Assembly (NCBI GenBank): GCA_045545575.1
Contig: JAZQBE010000057.1
Span: 1 to 51,182, forward strand
Direction of reading: 5' to 3'
DNA: 51,182 nucleotides
Origin: Shuttleworthia sp045545575
GTDB lineage: Bacteria; Bacillota; Clostridia; Lachnospirales; Lachnospiraceae
Both the position numbers and the translations under genes were made by a program. Positions 48,915 to 51,182 of the stretch are shown here, in pieces. The notes below the pieces were generated by a model. That model did not search any database and was not told the DNA's origin. It worked only from the letters and a program-made list of their open reading frames with translations. Position 1 is the stretch's first letter. The number at the start of each line of letters is the position of its first letter.

Positions 48915-49793
48915 TTATTCCTGTGAAGTAATATCCACACCGTTGAAGTATTTCTCGGAGATGGCCTTCAGCTCGCCGCTTTGGCGCATCTCTTCGAGCG
49001 CCTTGTCGATGGCTTCGGCCAGACGGGTATTGCCCTTTAAGACGGGCACGTAGGAGCTGGGCTCCGGATCGCCGTAAACCGCGATCTTCACATCCTCTTC
49101 GGGATGCTCTTTCATATAGTCATTGAAGGACGTTTCATAGTTCAGCGTCGCGTCGGCGCGGCCGTTTAACACTTCGGAGATGGACTGCGCCATGGCGCCC
49201 ACCGGATCGAGGGAAGCGTTGTACTTTTCCGCCATTTCGCCGAAGAGGCTCGTCGCCTCGTTCGCGCAGGTCTTTCCTTCCAGATCTTCAAAGGAGTTGA
49301 TGTCCGTGTTGTCGCCCTTGACTAAGATGCATGGACGGGAGAACGCGTAGGGGTTCGTGAAATCATATTTCGCGGCGCGCTCCTCATTGTAGCCCACCTC
49401 GTTGATGACGGTGTCGATCTGACCCGCATCAAGGGCCGCGAAGATGGAATCCCAGCTGGTTTCCAGATACTCGATTTCGACGCCCATGTGCTTCGCGACG
49501 CCGGCGGCGACTTCCACGTCGAAGCCGACTAAGTTGTCATCCGCGTCGTGATAGCTGACGGGGGAGTAGGTACCTTCCGTGCCGACGATCAGCTTGCCGC
49601 GCTCTAAGACCAGGTCGAGTTGGTCCTTGGCAGCCTCTTCGCCGGCGCCAGCGCTCTGCGCGGTCTGTGCAGCGGATGCATCCGCATTCGCCTGCGCATC
49701 GCCCTGCGTCGCCGTGGTGCTGGAAGAACAGCCCGCAAGGAAGTATCCGATAATGGTGACGGCAGCGATGGTTGAAATCAGTCTTTTTTTCAT
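48915..49793 (-). CDS. Polar amino acid ABC transporter substrate-binding lipoprotein
   Basis: A 292-residue family 3 extracellular solute-binding protein. The signal peptide ends in lipobox FLAGC (Cys at about residue 22), followed by an Ala/Gln/Gly-rich linker. The mature domain has GKLIVGTEGTYSPVSYHDADDNLVGFDVEVAAGVAKHMG, SWDSIFAALDAGQIDTVINEVGYNEERAAKYDFTNPY and GKTCANEATSLFGEMAEKY. Cystine-binding relatives (TcyA/FliY) have a very similar opening, so cystine or another polar amino acid is likely. The start ATG 49793 follows AAAGGAGAAG. It is first in the operon with permease, ATPase and the CHR pair. Confidence 0.93.
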   Translation of the reverse strand: MKKRLISTIAAVTIIGYFLAGCSSSTTATQGDAQANADASAAQTAQSAGAGEEAAKDQLDLVLERGKLIVGTEGTYSPVSYHDADDNLVGFDVEVAAGVAKHMGVEIEYLETSWDSIFAALDAGQIDTVINEVGYNEERAAKYDFTNPYAFSRPCILVKGDNTDINSFEDLEGKTCANEATSLFGEMAEKYNASLDPVGAMAQSISEVLNGRADATLNYETSFNDYMKEHPEEDVKIAVYGDPEPSSYVPVLKGNTRLAEAIDKALEEMRQSGELKAISEKYFNGVDITSQE

Positions 49794-49824
49794 ATTCTTC
49801 TCCTTTTCTAATCTGCTGACTTCA

Positions 49825-49907
49825 GGCAAGGCGGGCCTTGCCAGCCGCCTTGCTCCGTGGTATGTTCATGCGCCGCGCCGGTTCGCGCAGCATACCCGGA
49901 TATCATA
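49825..49907 (-). promoter_or_regulatory. Predicted promoter and leader hairpins of the ABC operon
   Basis: On the minus strand TGCTATGAT ends at 49902: an extended -10 (TG-n-TATGAT, 49907-49902) without a good -35. Downstream, two mutually exclusive stems are possible: GGCAAGG/CCTTGCC (49825-49831 with 49836-49842) and GCAAGGCGG/CCGCCTTGC (49826-49834 with 49845-49853). Alternative pairing in an amino-acid transporter leader suggests attenuation, but no leader peptide or known riboswitch was recognised. Confidence 0.4.
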
Positions 49908-49957
49908 GCACAATTCATGTGGGAAGAACATCAGAAAATGGACCGGATCCCGGGGGG

Positions 49958-50185
49958 TCAGTTCCCGAAAAAAGACAGTAACCATGCCGATATAAACGAA
50001 ACCGCCGCCAAAGCCATGAGATATACAAACAGAATATCGGCAAAAGACGCACTCTGCGGCAATTCATAAACAGAATGTCTTGCGGGAAAGAAGTGATGCA
50101 GCACAGTAAACAGAATGCAGCCGCACAAATATACAATCAAGAGAACTGCAACGGTCAGAAGGATATAGAATATGATCTTTTTCAT
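49958..50185 (-). CDS. Small two-helix membrane protein, unknown
   Basis: A 75-residue protein with two hydrophobic helices (about 3-25, IIFYILLTVAVLLIVYLCGC; and about 50-70, ADILFVYLMALAAVSFISAW) joined by a short hydrophilic loop (FFPARHSVYELPQS). I do not recognise the family. The start ATG 50185 has GGATGGTGG upstream. It lies 22 bases after the secreted-protein gene in the same AT-rich end, so the two are likely cotranscribed; it might be an immunity-like or anchoring partner, which is only conjecture. Confidence 0.65.
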   Translation of the reverse strand: MKKIIFYILLTVAVLLIVYLCGCILFTVLHHFFPARHSVYELPQSASFADILFVYLMALAAVSFISAWLLSFFGN

Positions 50186-50207
50186 CGAGCCACCATCCTT
50201 CCTGTTA

Positions 50208-50879
50208 TCAATTCGCATATGCGCCTGAAGTATCAAAAACATATCCTGTGCTTGTGTGATAAGCAATCGAATAAATCGATTTTGCGTTGGGAGGAAGTGG
50301 AATCGTAGTAGAGCCTCCATGAGATAATATCGAGTTCTTTAATGTTAATGGCATGATACCGTAAACATGCATGTCACTTGGTGTAACCGAATTCCAGACA
50401 TCCTCCGCAAAATGGCAACAGTTATGTGTCGACTGAACATAATAATCAGAACTCCCAATTACAGCATTAACTGTAGCAACCTGACTGCTGCTCTGGATAT
50501 TATAGGAATGAATACCGCAACCCGCAAAGTAAATAGCAGGTAAATTAAAGCCTTCCACATTATACCAGATTCCAACATGCGAAGAACGATTATTAAATAT
50601 CCCAAGCGTGATATAATCATTAACTGGAATTGTCATATGTCCTATTGTAACAGGGATCGTTGATTTATTCTCAAAGACCAGAAAAGCGTGCCCGAATGGG
50701 TTTGTTGAAGAGGACTGAATACTAATATTTCCTGGAACAGAGACTATTTTCATATTAACAACGATCGCGGAATTTGTGTTATTAACAGAATTCTCAGAAG
50801 CAAAAACCACCTCTGACTGTAACAATACCCCACATAGAATGATAACTGATAAAAAAGTCTTCCAAAATTTTGTCTTCAT
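50208..50879 (-). CDS. Secreted protein with GHAF and NCCHFAEDVW motifs, unknown
   Basis: A 223-residue protein. Signal peptide about 1-27 (FWKTFLSVIILCGVLLQSEVVFA, predicted cleavage after Ala27). The mature part contains FGHAFLVFENKST (His64), SSHVGIWYNVEGF and STHNCCHFAEDVWNSVTPSD (Cys154, Cys155). A histidine strand followed later by a cysteine at a helix start is the order seen in circularly permuted papain-like folds (LRAT/YiiX-like), so a secreted cysteine hydrolase or acyl-transferase-like domain is possible; I cannot name a family. Base composition is much more AT-rich than the rest of the window, and the start has GAGGAGG upstream. Both suggest a transferred but expressed gene. Confidence 0.75.
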   Translation of the reverse strand: MKTKFWKTFLSVIILCGVLLQSEVVFASENSVNNTNSAIVVNMKIVSVPGNISIQSSSTNPFGHAFLVFENKSTIPVTIGHMTIPVNDYITLGIFNNRSSHVGIWYNVEGFNLPAIYFAGCGIHSYNIQSSSQVATVNAVIGSSDYYVQSTHNCCHFAEDVWNSVTPSDMHVYGIMPLTLKNSILSHGGSTTIPLPPNAKSIYSIAYHTSTGYVFDTSGAYAN

Positions 50880-51182
50880 AGCATTGTCATCCTCCTCATA
50901 TAATCAAGTGGTTTTTGTTGAAAACTCGGGCTTTTCGGCCGATATATCTCAGCTGAACAAGCCAGTGTCATGGATATTTCATTACATCGAGTGCAGAAAT
51001 AGTGGTTTATGGGTGCACGAAATAGAACGTCATTGTTTTGTTCTACATGGCCTTTGTGCAAACCCTTCCCTCTATGGCAGCGAACCTCCTGTATCCAACG
51101 GGTTTTCCTCTGTCTCCAGGGTCCCAACTTCCTTCGTCCCGCCTATCCATAACCAGGGCGTCAGCTTAGCTCCTTTGCAGGG
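50880..51182. other. Upstream region of the secreted-protein gene, no gene recognised
   Basis: About 300 bases to the window edge. A minus-strand open frame of about 83 codons overlaps the secreted-protein start by four bases, but it begins with TTG, has no ribosome binding site that I trust and no family resemblance except a possible zinc-knuckle-like INHYFCTRCNEI. It may be a remnant of a transposase or just the promoter region. Confidence 0.3.

Noticed and set aside
50876..51127. An 83-codon minus-strand frame overlapping the secreted-protein start
   Set aside because: TTG start without a ribosome binding site and no family. The four-base overlap alone is not enough to call a gene.

Overview
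The window reads as a chromosomal segment of a GC-rich Firmicute of class Clostridia, most likely a Lachnospiraceae-like gut or rumen bacterium. Grounds: a class III fructose-1,6-bisphosphatase, a YhaM-type exoribonuclease, biotin and pantothenate ECF-type substrate proteins, purine-rich GGAGG ribosome binding sites, a circularly permuted GH3 glucosidase and many cytoplasmic glycosidases. This is inference from gene content; no rRNA or tRNA was recognised.

Layout. 1-2777 is a less GC-rich, decayed stretch: an ACT-domain fragment, an intact oligo-1,6-glucosidase, a broken second copy of that gene and an AT-rich repeat array at the breakpoint. 2778-5149 holds rlmD and yhaM. 5292-16634 is a plant-glycan or plant-glycoside cluster: GH43, DHA2-type MFS, an unusual large esterase, a GH78-like rhamnosidase, a carboxylesterase and a permuted GH3 enzyme. 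16791-18944 is the biotin unit birA-bioY, with a recognisable BirA operator and promoter and a long structured leader. 19117-27633 holds housekeeping and regulatory genes: metF, a PaaI-like thioesterase, an ECF sigma/anti-sigma pair, a HerA-like ATPase, phosphoglucomutase and a TetR regulator.

27727-43142 is a tightly packed one-strand run of 14 genes, several joined by 4-base start/stop overlaps. It starts with an AraC regulator and an Fe-S aldo/keto reductase, then panT-like, coaBC and manC. Next come a YihU-like beta-hydroxyacid dehydrogenase, a FucI-like isomerase, a YihQ-like GH31 glycosidase and a GPH symporter, followed by a membrane protein, an aminotransferase, a 73-residue protein, a lipoprotein and a second GPH symporter. 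The dehydrogenase-isomerase-GH31-GPH core resembles sulfoquinovose modules, but key residues differ and no sulfosugar aldolase, transaldolase or transketolase is present. It is the best candidate here for an undescribed catabolic system.

43355-45790 carries fbp and an nfeD-like gene on the plus strand. 45972-49793 has an ATPase remnant, a split chromate transporter and an amino-acid ABC transporter in one apparent operon. 49958-50879 is an AT-rich end with a small membrane protein and a secreted protein of unknown function.

Across the window a family of 25-35-base palindromes related to GTCAAAAGGGAC/GTCCCTTTTGAC sits at gene 3' ends and often supplies or touches the stop codon.
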